A stretch of DNA of 64,000 nt from Gammaproteobacteria bacterium (GCA_018819175.1 JAHJQQ010000053.1:13129-77128); one strand, 5' to 3'; numbered from the stretch's first letter, positions 8,475 to 17,047 are shown. A program made the numbers and translations. Notes: generated by a model from the sequence alone, not told the origin.

Positions 8475-9278
8475 ATGATCACAGTCACTCCACGAAATAC
8501 TCTCGTACACCGCTGCGTTTATGGCATTGTCATAGCTTTTCTGATGTCGGCATGCACGCCGATTGGGCTCGATACCTTGCAGCAGGATCTGACGCGTGCC
8601 GCGCAAGAACAGATCCTGAAGGCCCTGGCTAACCAATACACAACCGAACTTGGCAAGGGCATTTCCACCGTTGTTGCCGGCCTGGCGGAGCCGGGTGGAT
8701 ATTTGGATAATCCAGTCGCACGTATCCTGTTGCCGCCACCCTTGACCATGGCTTTCGGTGTCATGCGCGATCTCGACGCCGACCCGCAGGCAACGCTGTT
8801 ATCGGTACTGATGAATCAAGCCGCCGAGCAGGCCATTCCCGGTGCCGCGCCGATCCTGCAAGCTGTGTTGAAAGAAATAAAGCCATCTGAAGTTGTACAA
8901 CTGCTCAGTGGTGACATGACAGCCGGGACTGCGGCACTCAAGGCGAAAGCGGGTGCGGCGTTGCAGGCCATGCTGAAACCAATCATTAGCGAGCGACTCG
9001 CCACCAGTGGCGCGATGCTGGTGTATAAAGAAATGTTGGAAACCTATCCGGCACAAAGTGAATCAATCCAGGCTGAAGACCCTGCTGTAAAGATAGAATC
9101 CGTGCACGAAGCCGTCGGTGATTTGGACCGCTATGTTACCGAACGGGCGGTCGCGGGTCTGTTCAATGTGCTGGCTGACCAGGAGGCATTCATACGCAAC
9201 AACATCGGCGAGCTGCCTGGTGACATACTGCAAGGCCTGGGCGGAACGCCCAGATTAGATATGCAGCAGAGTAGATAG
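8475..9278 (+). CDS. DUF4197 lipoprotein
   Basis: 267 residues. The N-terminus has a basic stretch, a hydrophobic core and a lipobox-like FLMSAC, so the mature protein is probably lipidated. The body matches DUF4197: DNPVARILLPPPL, AEQAIPGAAPIL, GAMLVYKEM, then DLDRYVTERAVAGLFNVLADQEAFIRNN. The family is periplasmic and of unknown function. The ATG at 8475 is chosen over the upstream TTG at 8448 because it gives a compact signal peptide. Confidence 0.8.
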   Translation: MITVTPRNTLVHRCVYGIVIAFLMSACTPIGLDTLQQDLTRAAQEQILKALANQYTTELGKGISTVVAGLAEPGGYLDNPVARILLPPPLTMAFGVMRDLDADPQATLLSVLMNQAAEQAIPGAAPILQAVLKEIKPSEVVQLLSGDMTAGTAALKAKAGAALQAMLKPIISERLATSGAMLVYKEMLETYPAQSESIQAEDPAVKIESVHEAVGDLDRYVTERAVAGLFNVLADQEAFIRNNIGELPGDILQGLGGTPRLDMQQSR

Positions 9279-9344
9279 TCCGTATGGCAGCTGGATAGAT
9301 AAGGACTCATCCTGGCTGCGGTCCTTTGTGCGCGCATGAAAACA

Positions 9345-9495
9345 CTTAACAGGCTGTTGAAAAACGCGCTGAGGGGCGCAACGCTACGTTGGAAACGGCC
9401 TCAAAATGCTCATTTACTCCGTGTAAACTCCGCTTTTTCGCCCGTTCCCGCCTTGCACTGCATCCCCTGATCGCGTTTTTCAACAGCCTGTTAAG
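9345..9495. mobile_element. MITE, CTTAACAGGCTGTTGAAAAACG terminal repeats
   Basis: 151-bp non-coding element with near-perfect inverted ends (CTTAACAGGCTGTTG at the left, CAACAGCCTGTTAAG at the right). The interior contains CTCATTTACTCCGTGTAAAC followed by CTCCGCTTTTTCGCCCGT, the same core seen inside elements with different termini. Confidence 0.7.
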
Positions 9496-9515
9496 CCGCG
9501 CTTGTCAGCGTGGGT

Positions 9516-9692
9516 TTACCTGCGGCCGAGGAGGAGCCATAAGATAAGACCCAATACGGGGAGTAGAAGTATCACTACTACCCAAACCACCTTGGTGCCT
9601 GTCGTGGCGTTACTTTCAACTGTTTTGATGATCGCCCAGATATCTGCAATCAATATAATGAGACCGAGTAAACCGCCGACTTGAATATCCAT
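9516..9692 (-). CDS. Small PLDc_N-domain membrane protein
   Basis: 58-residue protein. Two hydrophobic helices (GLLGLIILIADIWAI and VVWVVVILLLPVLGLILWLL) are joined by a short polar loop and end in GRR. This is the stand-alone PLDc_N (two-helix) arrangement, of unknown function. The ATG at 9692 is preceded by AAAGGA at suitable distance. The plus-strand reading frame over the same bases is a shadow. Confidence 0.75.
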   Translation of the reverse strand: MDIQVGGLLGLIILIADIWAIIKTVESNATTGTKVVWVVVILLLPVLGLILWLLLGRR

Positions 9693-9761
9693 AATCGAGT
9701 CCTTTATTTTTCGTTGCGTACGTTTCCTGTAACTGAAACTGCTGAGCTTGCTTGTTAATTA

Positions 9762-9842
9762 TTGGAAGTGTCTGATTAATTCCCTGTTACCTATCATTGC
9801 GATGCTGCGCGTTCGCAATGACGGATTAATCAAAGATTCCGT
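9762..9842. repeat. Decayed short inverted-repeat element
   Basis: Imperfect inverted ends GGAAGTGTCTGATTAAT and ATTAATCAAAGATTCC resemble degraded GGAACCTCTGATTAA termini. They enclose a short ATTGCGATGCTGCGCG hairpin. Otherwise nothing coding is visible between 9693 and 10037. Confidence 0.45.
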
Positions 9843-10037
9843 AGAATTTTCTGCTTAGGTTGACGAGTTGTGTATATTTTGTAAATTCCACTCTGTTTGG
9901 TCGTCTATAGGCTTACCTAATATTTCCATCAGCCTATACTCAGTTCACGCTTGGATGCAATGTGTGCGGCATAATGCCGGTGTTCTGACGCCAAACCTGC
10001 GTCGATTATCGAAGCTCGTGCGACGCAAGTCTGAGAA

Positions 10038-10586
10038 TTGCACATTGAGCCAGGTGAAACTCATTTGTTTATCGGCAGCAATTTTGTTGCCGCCATCCGT
10101 CACGGCAACGACAGTGGCTATCTGCGTGAAAGCGACCGCCTGCAAGACTGTCCCAATGGCATCAAGCCTGCTCCAGCTTTCGCGTTGAATCTGGTGTTGG
10201 ATCTTGTTGTCGATCAATTCAGACCGGTAATCGAGAGTGTGCAGGATCGTTTCCAGTCCTTGGAAAGCTAGCCAATGAGTGGCGATAAGCCGGGGCGCGG
10301 CATGCTGGTGCGTCTATACGCGATTAAGCGTGAGCTGCCCCTGTTGCGTGACGCGGCTGAACCGATGCAGGGATCACTCAGAATCTCATTCGTCTGCATC
10401 CGCAATTGGTCACCCATGAACTCAAGGTTATTACCGTGACATCCATGATCATGCGGTGAGGGTGTCAACTGCAATTGACCGCTTGCATATTTCAGCATCA
10501 GAAGCGATGCGTTCAAACAGGCGGGCGCTGGGTTTGCTGATAACGCTCGTGAAGATTTGCCCTCGAAGAAGGTGGTTGCTGATTAA
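10038..10586 (+). pseudogene. CorA-like transporter remnant with an antiporter-like tail
   Basis: Degenerate reading frames preserve CorA metal-transporter pieces in order but in different phases: HIEPGETHLFIGSNF and AIRHG, LVLDLVVDQFRPVIESV, then after a stop LVRLYAIKRELPLLRDAAEP, then after a frame change YRDIHDHAVRVSTAID. The last segment (about 10505-10586) reads FKQAGAGFADNAREDLPSKK. That is closer to the C-terminus of the antiporter at 6.8-8.4 kb (AGAGFADNACADLP) than to CorA. No start or membrane C-terminus (GMN motif) survives. Confidence 0.65.
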
Positions 10587-10795
10587 TACGGACAATACGC
10601 ACCTTGCCATTATGATACCGAAATACGTACCTTGGTATGCTGGTGTTTTGCTATAATCCGCCACCGATGTGCGGATGCGCACCGCAAGCCTCGGCCTATA
10701 TTACTTAGGTGATGGGTTTGAGTGGCGATGAATGCGTCGGCGTACTTAAGCCTGTCTTCAGCTGCAGGTGACAAATTCACAACGGAGGTAACAGT

Positions 10796-11356
10796 ATGGA
10801 TAAATCGATGCTAGCCGGAATCGGCATTGGTGTTGTCGTAGCCACTGCGGGTGGCGCGATTGCTGGCTTCAATCTGCTGGGTGAAAAGGCACCAACCCAC
10901 GCGGATGTACTGAGTGTTAGCGAGGTGACGAAAACGGTGCAGGTACCGCGGGAAGTCTGCGAGGACGTTGCCGTCACCCATCAACAGCCGGTCAAAGATG
11001 AGAACCGGATTGTTGGTACTGTGGCCGGTGCGGTGATCGGTGGTGTGCTCGGTAATCAGGTTGGTGGTGGTTCTGGCAAGAAAATAGCCACAGTTGCCGG
11101 TGTCGCCGCTGGTGGCTATGCCGGTAATAAGGTCCAGCAAAACATGCAAGCCAAAGATACCTACACGGATGTTGAAAAACGCTGCCGGCAAGTCAACGAA
11201 TCCCAGGTAAAGCTGATCGGTTACGATGTCAGCTATAAGCTTGGCGATGAGACGGGGAGTGTGCGCATGGATCACAGACCGGGCGCACGTATTCCGGTAG
11301 CAGACGGTCAGTTGGTACTGACGGAACAGCCGGCCTTGGATAAGGGTCCGCGTTAG
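10796..11356 (+). CDS. Glycine-zipper 2TM domain protein
   Basis: 186 residues. An N-terminal membrane helix (GIGIGVVVATAGGAIAGF) is followed by a glycine-zipper segment at about 78-110 (GTVAGAVIGGVLGNQVGGGSGKK and VAGVAAGGYAGNKV) typical of outer-membrane SlyB/17-kDa-like proteins. A periplasmic tail carries two cysteines that could pair (CEDV and CRQV). Preceded by GGAGGTAACAGT and an ATG. Probable envelope protein; function unknown. Confidence 0.8.
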   Translation: MDKSMLAGIGIGVVVATAGGAIAGFNLLGEKAPTHADVLSVSEVTKTVQVPREVCEDVAVTHQQPVKDENRIVGTVAGAVIGGVLGNQVGGGSGKKIATVAGVAAGGYAGNKVQQNMQAKDTYTDVEKRCRQVNESQVKLIGYDVSYKLGDETGSVRMDHRPGARIPVADGQLVLTEQPALDKGPR

Positions 11357-11472
11357 GGGCGATCAATTGCGTTGTCCGAGCCATTGTCCACGGCTCGGGT
11401 CAGCGTCGCTGCCAGGTTACAACTAGTGGCTAAGCTTGGGTCTTTCTCCGCCGGACAAACGTTCCTAATGTG

Positions 11473-11486
11473 TTGATGTATATCAA
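11473..11486. promoter_or_regulatory. Perfect FNR/ANR box
   Basis: TTGATGTATATCAA matches the consensus TTGAT-N4-ATCAA exactly. It lies about 140 bp upstream of the BMC-domain gene, a position compatible with oxygen-responsive control. I see no convincing -10/-35 pair nearby. The rest of 11357-11625 holds no gene. Confidence 0.6.
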
Positions 11487-11625
11487 CAGGCAGTCACTGG
11501 AACTGCCCCCTGACGGAATCCCGCTGAGAAACTCCGGACTGTCCCCTCACAGGACCCCATGGTACACTTCGGCGCTGTTTGAACCGACCTCCAGACCCCT
11601 AAACCAAGCACCGAAGCCGATCTGA

Positions 11626-12276
11626 ATGCAGCCCCGATCACCCACAGATGCGCCCAAGGTTGAGCTGCGCACCTACGTTTATATTGACTCGTTGCAGCCG
11701 CAGCTGGCGTCCTATATGGCGACGGCCTCCCAGGGTTTTCTGCCCAAACCCAGCGATTCCTGCCTGTGGTTGGAGGTTTCTCCGGGCATGGCCATCCACC
11801 GCCTGACCGATATCGCGCTCAAGGCCGCGCCGGTGCATCTGGGCGGGCAGATCGTGGAACGTGCCTTCGGTTCGATGGCCATCCACAGTCGGGACCAGGC
11901 CAGTGTGCAGGAATCGGCTGATATCGTCCTGCGCTGGCTGAACACGACCGCCGCCTCGCGCCAGAAGGTGCGAGTGGCCTGGCATGAGATCATCCGTGGC
12001 ATCAACCCCGACCATGCGGTGCTCATCAACCGGCAGAACCGCAAGGGTTCCATGGTCCTGCCCGGTCAGAGCATCTTCATTCTCGAAACCGAGCCGGCCG
12101 GTAATATCATCTTCGCCGCCAACGAAGCGGAGAAGGCGTCGCATATCACCCTGGTCGAGGCGCACGCCGTCGGTGCCTTTGGCCGTCTGACCCTGGCTGG
12201 ACGCGAGGCGGATATCGAAACCGCCGCCGCTGCGGCCATCGGGGCCATCGAACGCTTGAACGCCCAGGCCGACTGA
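11626..12276 (+). CDS. Tandem BMC-domain (microcompartment shell-like) protein
   Basis: 216 residues with two BMC-like repeats. The first contains CLWLEVSPGMAIHRLTDIALKAAPVHLGG and GSMAIHSRDQASVQESAD. The second contains KASHITLVEAHAVGAFGRLTLAG and DIETAAAAAIGAIERL. BMC domains build hexameric or trimeric shell tiles of bacterial microcompartments such as carboxysomes. Two repeats in one chain suggest a trimer forming a pseudohexamer. No other shell, cargo-enzyme or carboxysome gene occurs in the window, so it is an orphan here. A perfect FNR/ANR box lies upstream and a RIO-kinase gene follows. Confidence 0.7.
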   Translation: MQPRSPTDAPKVELRTYVYIDSLQPQLASYMATASQGFLPKPSDSCLWLEVSPGMAIHRLTDIALKAAPVHLGGQIVERAFGSMAIHSRDQASVQESADIVLRWLNTTAASRQKVRVAWHEIIRGINPDHAVLINRQNRKGSMVLPGQSIFILETEPAGNIIFAANEAEKASHITLVEAHAVGAFGRLTLAGREADIETAAAAAIGAIERLNAQAD

Positions 12277-12386
12277 TTCCCGTGCCACAGGGCGTCCGCT
12301 CGTCCTCTCCGGCTCATTCCCTCGTTTTCCTGCATCCGACTCCATTAGCTGACCAAGCGCAGCCAGTAAGCAGACGATAAAGATAG

Positions 12387-13244
12387 ATGAAAGTACCCAA
12401 GAGATTACAGCCGCTGGTCGACGACGGCCTCATCGATGACATTCTTTCCCAGCTGATGAGCGGCAAGGAAGCGCAGGTCTATGTGGTGCGCTGCGGTTCC
12501 GCGATCCGCTGCGCCAAGGTTTATAAAGAGGCCAACCAGCGCAGTTTCAAGCAGGCCGTGCAATATCAGGAAGGCCGCAAAGTCAGGAATACCCGTCAGG
12601 CCCGTGCCATGAATAAACGCAGCCGCTACGGACAACAACAATCGGAAGATGCCTGGCTCAGCGCTGAAGTGGATGCGCTCTATCGCCTGGCCGCCGCCGG
12701 TGTGCGGGTGCCGAAACCCTTTGGCTTTGTCGATGGCGTCTTATTGATGGAACTGGTGACGGATGCCGAAGGCAGCGCCGCGCCGCGACTCAACGATGTG
12801 GCGTTATCCGAACAACAAGCGCGTGAGTATCACCAGATCATGATGGCCGAGATCGTACGCATGCTCGTTGCGGGTCTGGTGCACGGCGATCTATCCCCGT
12901 TCAATGTGCTGGTCGATGAACATGGCCCGGTGATTATCGATCTGCCGCAAGCGGTCAACGCGGCGGGCAATAACAGCGCCGGCATGATGCTGGAGCGCGA
13001 TGTCGATAACATGACAACGCACTTCGGCAGCTTTGCGCCGAGCTTATTGAAAACCGACTACGGCAAGGAAATCTGGGCGCTCTATACCAGCGGCAAGCTG
13101 CAGCCCGACAGCAAGCTGGCCGGCCGATTTGAACGCAGCACGGTGGATGCGGATGTGACAACGGTCATGCAGGTGATTGACGACGCGCGTGAACAGGAAT
13201 ACGAACGGCGCTTGCGGGAACTTGCGGCGCGCGAAGGTGAGTAG
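12387..13244 (+). CDS. RIO-type serine protein kinase
   Basis: 285 residues of the bacterial PA4780-like RIO1 family. Seen: the flexible glycine/lysine region GKEAQVYVVRC...CAKVYKEANQRSFK, the catalytic loop VHGDLSPFNVLV (Asp acceptor base and metal-binding Asn), and IIDLPQAV in the DFG position. A C-terminal alpha-helical tail is rich in Glu and Arg. Substrates in bacteria are largely unknown. It follows the BMC-domain gene on the same strand after about 110 bp. Confidence 0.88.
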   Translation: MKVPKRLQPLVDDGLIDDILSQLMSGKEAQVYVVRCGSAIRCAKVYKEANQRSFKQAVQYQEGRKVRNTRQARAMNKRSRYGQQQSEDAWLSAEVDALYRLAAAGVRVPKPFGFVDGVLLMELVTDAEGSAAPRLNDVALSEQQAREYHQIMMAEIVRMLVAGLVHGDLSPFNVLVDEHGPVIIDLPQAVNAAGNNSAGMMLERDVDNMTTHFGSFAPSLLKTDYGKEIWALYTSGKLQPDSKLAGRFERSTVDADVTTVMQVIDDAREQEYERRLRELAAREGE

Positions 13245-13245
13245 A

Positions 13246-13345
13246 ACCTATCTCAAAATCGATCGCGACCGCTCATGCGGCGTTGCAGGTCATGTTCCGG
13301 TACTCATTTACACCGTGTAAACTGTGTGCCATGGGCAGCGGTTTT
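13246..13345. repeat. Partial MITE, CCTATCTCAAAA end family
   Basis: Begins with GAACCTATCTCAAAAT, the same end as the element at 25.2 kb, and contains TACTCATTTACACCGTGTAAAC, a variant of the shared core. No matching right terminus is evident before the zinc-peptidase gene. Confidence 0.45.
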
Positions 13346-13369
13346 AGAGCGGCTTAAACCTGCGCCTTG

Positions 13370-14302
13370 CTATAGCGCTGCCGCAGAGAAAGTATCGCAG
13401 GCATTCACTTCACCGCCTGCCAGACCGATCTTGAACCATTTCACGCGTTGCGCCGAACTGCCGTGCGTGAAGGAATCGGGGCTCACATAACCCTGACCTT
13501 GCTTCTGAAGACGGTCATCCCCGATTGCGCTGGCGGCCGCGAGCCCTTCTTCGACATCACCTTCCTCCAGCATCTGGCGAGACTGATGGGCGTGAAACGC
13601 CCACACACCCGCGAGACAGTCGGCCTGTAATTCCTGGCGAACCGATAGCTTATTGCCTTCCGCCTCGCTGAGTCCGCGCCGGCGTTGATGTACCTTTTCA
13701 GAAATGCCCAGCAGTGTCTGCACATGATGGCCGATCTCGTGGGCGATCACATAGGCCTGAGCGAAATCGCCCGGCGCCTTGTAACGGTTCTTGAGATCAC
13801 TGTAGAAACTCAGGTCGATATAGACTTTATGATCGCCAGGGCAGTAGAAGGGACCCATGGCCGCTTGCCCGAGACCGCAGGCGGACTTGACGGCGTTGCG
13901 GAACAACACCAGGCGTGGTTCCTGATAGGTGCTGCCTTGTTGTTGGAATAGCGTGTGCCAGGTTTGTTCTGTGTCGGCCAGTACCACCGACACGAAATCG
14001 ACCAGTTCCTGTTCCTCGGCACTTTCCACCACGACGCCGTTTTGCTGAGAACCAGCAGGATTTCCCAATCCACCGGTACCCGTCAGAATGCCAAGGTTGC
14101 CGGTGAACATGAGATAAGCGCCGATGCCCAGTGCCGCGATAACCGTGCCCTTGAAACCTAGGAAACGGTAGATCACAGGTAATAATCTGATGATGCCGCC
14201 GCCTCCGCCACCCAAGCGACCGGGCGCAGCGTCACCGCGCCGATCCTCGATATTATCGCTCTGCTGATTTCCACGCCAACGCATAACAATCATCCTCGCC
14301 AT
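13370..14302 (-). CDS. ypfJ: Neutral zinc metallopeptidase (YpfJ family)
   Basis: 310 residues. N-terminal MRWRGNQQSDNIEDRRG and a Gly-rich linker precede one membrane helix (GTVIAALGIGAYLMF). The protease domain carries AYVIAHEIGHHVQ (HExxH zinc motif), the family block GQAAMGPFYCPGDHKVYIDLSFY, and the downstream LQADCLAGVWA. The active domain is probably periplasmic. Family role unclear. Confidence 0.9.
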   Translation of the reverse strand: MARMIVMRWRGNQQSDNIEDRRGDAAPGRLGGGGGGIIRLLPVIYRFLGFKGTVIAALGIGAYLMFTGNLGILTGTGGLGNPAGSQQNGVVVESAEEQELVDFVSVVLADTEQTWHTLFQQQGSTYQEPRLVLFRNAVKSACGLGQAAMGPFYCPGDHKVYIDLSFYSDLKNRYKAPGDFAQAYVIAHEIGHHVQTLLGISEKVHQRRRGLSEAEGNKLSVRQELQADCLAGVWAFHAHQSRQMLEEGDVEEGLAAASAIGDDRLQKQGQGYVSPDSFTHGSSAQRVKWFKIGLAGGEVNACDTFSAAAL

Positions 14303-14392
14303 TGTCTGGTGCTGAGCGGCCCGAGCGGCATGTCCGGCACAAACTGCTAGTCTAACTCACGTGCGAACCCGGTTCATCACTCGTGTAAATCG

Positions 14393-14558
14393 GGGTTAGA
14401 GATGAATGGCACTTACTTAAGGCCAAGTTCTCGTTTTTTCGTCATTCCGGCGAAGGCCGGAACCCAGGGGGGCACCCACGGATGCGGGTTCTGGATCCCG
14501 GCATTCGCCGGGATGACGGTGTATCCAGGCTTAAGTAAGTGCCATTCGGGTTAGAGAT
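14393..14558. mobile_element. MITE with 11-bp target duplication
   Basis: Element 14404-14547 starts GAATGGCACTTACTTAAG and ends CTTAAGTAAGTGCCATTC. It is flanked by the direct repeat GGGTTAGAGAT (14393-14403 and 14548-14558). The interior is a hairpin of the CGTCATTCCGGCGAAGGCCGG type and non-coding. Same termini as the element at 4038-4367. Confidence 0.85.
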
Positions 14559-14574
14559 CAAATCACGCTGCCAT

Positions 14575-15261
14575 TCAGAACGGCAATTCCAGTGCATGGC
14601 ACAAAAACTTCATGAACGGTATCGATGAACGGAATGCCTTTACGACCACGGGCTGAAGCTCTTCGCTGCAGGCCAGAGAAGAATTAAAGGGCATGATGGC
14701 GATGAAATCCTTGCGCTTGAGGTCATCGAGCAGGGGGTGATCTTTTGCGTAACCTCGCGGTGCGTTGACCAGAGCGTCGCCACTCAAGGTGAAATCGGTG
14801 GCGAACACAGGATCACGACTGGCCTTTTTCCAGGCGGTTGCGTTTTCGTCGATGGCCATGCGGATTTTCCCCAGCGCAGTGCCGTCCGGATGCCAGATAC
14901 CGACGCCTAGAAAACACTCTTCAGGTTCGAGGTGAACGTAGAAACCCGGTGCGTGTACATCCTTGCCCTGGACATGCCGGAACTGAATACCGATATTGGT
15001 CTTGAAGGGGCGTTTGTCGCGACCGAAACGTACATCACGGTGTACCCGCATCAGGGAGCCGCCTACCTTTTTCGCGCTGGCGATAAAATGCGGTGAGAGG
15101 GCGTGAATGTCATCCGCCATGGCGTCGATGAAATCCAGTGCCGGTGTGCGAACCGCATCTTCATAGTCCTGTCGATGTTCATCAAACCAGACGCGATTGT
15201 TGTTCGCTTCGAGCTGAGAGAGAAACCTGAAGGTCGCCTTGGTGAAGTGACGCTCGGGCAT
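14575..15261 (-). CDS. DUF2461 (TIGR02453) family protein
   Basis: 228 residues covering the full DUF2461 family: FLSQLEANNNRVWFDEHRQDYE, SLMRVHRDVRFGRDKRPFKTNIG, GFYVHLEPEECFLGVGIW, then APRGYAKDHPLLDDLKRKDF. Function unknown. The ATG at 15261 (MPERHFTKATF) gives the usual family length; the longer upstream frame runs into a MITE and is rejected as the start. Confidence 0.88.
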   Translation of the reverse strand: MPERHFTKATFRFLSQLEANNNRVWFDEHRQDYEDAVRTPALDFIDAMADDIHALSPHFIASAKKVGGSLMRVHRDVRFGRDKRPFKTNIGIQFRHVQGKDVHAPGFYVHLEPEECFLGVGIWHPDGTALGKIRMAIDENATAWKKASRDPVFATDFTLSGDALVNAPRGYAKDHPLLDDLKRKDFIAIMPFNSSLACSEELQPVVVKAFRSSIPFMKFLCHALELPF

Positions 15262-15395
15262 GGTAATGACTCCTATAACTCGTCCGTGCTGAAACAGGTG
15301 ATCATCGTTAGCATTGCAGTCTTGAGCGCGGGTAAATGAGGTATCGACGCGGTTATCGCTAACCTCAGTCAAAATTGCGTTCTGGTCTATCCTTA

Positions 15396-15564
15396 GGAAC
15401 CTCTGATTTATTACTAAACCGTCATTCCGGCGCAGGCCGGAATCCATGTGATTCAAGGCACTAGATTACTCGCTTCGCTCACCCTACGGGCCGCCTATTC
15501 GGCGTTCAACGCGCTTTGCGCTTTTGTCCGGCCTGCGCCGGAATGACGAATTATTCAGAGTTCC
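15396..15564. mobile_element. MITE, GGAACCTCTGATT family
   Basis: Ends GGAACCTCTGATTTATT and AATTATTCAGAGTTCC are flanked by CTTA on each side. The interior holds a GTCATTCCGGCGCAGGCCGGAA hairpin and the sequence TTACTCGCTTCGCTC shared with the element at 25.2 kb. Non-coding. The remainder up to 15771 holds nothing recognisable. Confidence 0.7.
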
Positions 15565-15771
15565 CTTAGTTTCACATAGACTTGATCGGAATTCTATTCT
15601 GCCGATAATTGCAGGCACCGGTTTAGCTACGATAACAGCGCCATGATTATCACTGTTGGCATATAACGTGATGCGAATAGCGAACTCGCACGCAAGCTGT
15701 CACCGTCGATGCGGTATTTGATTTGCAGAGCTGAGAGATATTTTATGGCATGCCGATGTGAAGTCCAAAGA

Positions 15772-15990
15772 TCACTCTGGCGTGACTTCACTCTTCGCTA
15801 TCGACGCCAGGCTGTCTTCTTGCATCATGATGCCGATCAGCAATGAGAGGGCGATAATGTAGAGCAGGGCGATGGTTGCTGTGATGCCTGTATTGATGAG
15901 GTTCCACCCGAAGCCCAGCATAATAGCCGTGACACCCGAGGTCACAGCTACGATGCAGCATTTGATTTTGATCAAACTTCGAACGCTCAT
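15772..15990 (-). CDS. Hypothetical small membrane protein
   Basis: 72 residues starting MSVRSLIKIKCC, with two hydrophobic helices (IVAVTSGVTAIMLGFGW and ITATIALLYIIALSLLIGIMM) and a short acidic tail. Not recognised as a family. A longer frame starts at 16149 but overlaps the cytochrome b561 gene. No clear ribosome site is visible, so it may not be a gene. Confidence 0.4.
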   Translation of the reverse strand: MSVRSLIKIKCCIVAVTSGVTAIMLGFGWNLINTGITATIALLYIIALSLLIGIMMQEDSLASIAKSEVTPE

Positions 15991-16114
15991 GTTGCATACT
16001 AGGCATGGTTCATTGTTTTTTACAAGGATTCCTTTATAGCTACAGTCGGATCCCGATTCTGAAAAGGGGATGTTGAAATGACACTTTATTCCCGCCATCC
16101 CCTTTTGCGTTCTA

Positions 16115-16627
16115 TCAGGCATTTCGTGGCAGCGCCGTCGCCGCAGCATCTGCGCGTGACGCGTTCAGCCGTTTCAGCAGTGGCGCGAATGAAACAATGG
16201 CAATATGTATCAACACAACAGCCAGTGAACTTTCCGCCAGACCTTCATGCAGGTCTTCCCATTCCCACCAGTCCGCAGCAAGCCCACTGAGGGTGACCAG
16301 TACCAGCGTACCCAGTATCACCAGCCCGGAGAGCGGCGCGAAGGGTGTGCGACCGAGCAGTGCACTGAAATGACCGGCGGCGAGTTTGCGGCCGAAATTT
16401 TTCCACATCGAGGCCTTTGGCAGCGGCAGTGCCCAGGGTGGGCGCACGCCGGCGATCAGCGCCGCTGTGAGCCGCACGGCGAGCAGGCCCAGCACCGAGT
16501 AGCCGGCAAACTGATGCAGGACCGGCGCACCCTCGGCGGTGAGATAGGCGATGGTATAAGACCCGACTAACAGGCCGTGCCAGACCAGCAGCAATTCGAA
16601 TGCCTTGGGTAGTCGCAGCTTAGTCAT
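16115..16627 (-). CDS. Cytochrome b561-type membrane protein
   Basis: 170 residues with four hydrophobic helices. Likely haem ligands are the histidines in LLLVWHGLLVGSY, APVLHQFAGYSVLGLLAVRL, EDLHEGLAES and VVLIHIAIV, the pattern of di-haem cytochrome b561 / Ni,Fe-hydrogenase b subunits. It would carry electrons within the inner membrane. The start at 16627 lies in the last codons of the upstream small gene (8-bp overlap), so the two are co-translated. Confidence 0.85.
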   Translation of the reverse strand: MTKLRLPKAFELLLVWHGLLVGSYTIAYLTAEGAPVLHQFAGYSVLGLLAVRLTAALIAGVRPPWALPLPKASMWKNFGRKLAAGHFSALLGRTPFAPLSGLVILGTLVLVTLSGLAADWWEWEDLHEGLAESSLAVVLIHIAIVSFAPLLKRLNASRADAAATALPRNA

Positions 16628-16781
16628 CGTCGCCGTCCTCGCCGTGTTCATCATCACCCAACCCCATCATGCCGGTCACACTGGCGGCAAAACCCTTATC
16701 GTAAAAAGTTCCATAGGTCAGGGTGGCTATGCCCATGAACAGCACGCCGACTAAAACCAGAGTCAGTGTCTTTTGAAACAT
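16620..16781 (-). CDS. Small membrane protein with acidic tail, paired with cytochrome b561
   Basis: 53 residues. One N-terminal hydrophobic segment (TLTLVLVGVLFMGIATLTYG) is followed by a periplasmic stretch ending in DDEHGEDGDDD. It is preceded by GGAGGGCGT directly before the ATG. Its stop overlaps the start of the cytochrome b561 gene. Probably an accessory subunit or metal/haem-related peptide for that cytochrome (inference from coupling only). Confidence 0.65.
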   Translation of the reverse strand: MFQKTLTLVLVGVLFMGIATLTYGTFYDKGFAASVTGMMGLGDDEHGEDGDDD

Positions 16782-17047
16782 ACGCCCTCCGAAGTGCTTG
16801 CTACTTTGGAGCCAGTTTGGCGTGCCCACCTGAAATCAAGCTGAATGGAACGGTATGACACGTAACCATATTGATCCGGGTTACAAAATCTATATTCGAA
16901 TCAGGTGGCGGGTAGGTTGGCTGGAACTGATTGACCCGATGCGCGCGCCGGCAGTATGTTTCGCTGGTAGCGGGTGACAGGCAGGATGCGGTGCCTTCGA
17001 GCCAGTGGGAGGAAGGATGCTCTTAAGCAATGCGCAAAATGGAAAGA

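Noticed and set aside
15962..15975. TTGATTTTGATCAA, a perfect FNR/ANR-type sequence
   Set aside because: It lies just inside the start of a small minus-strand reading frame with no gene start positioned to use it, so chance is as likely as function, unless that frame is not a gene.
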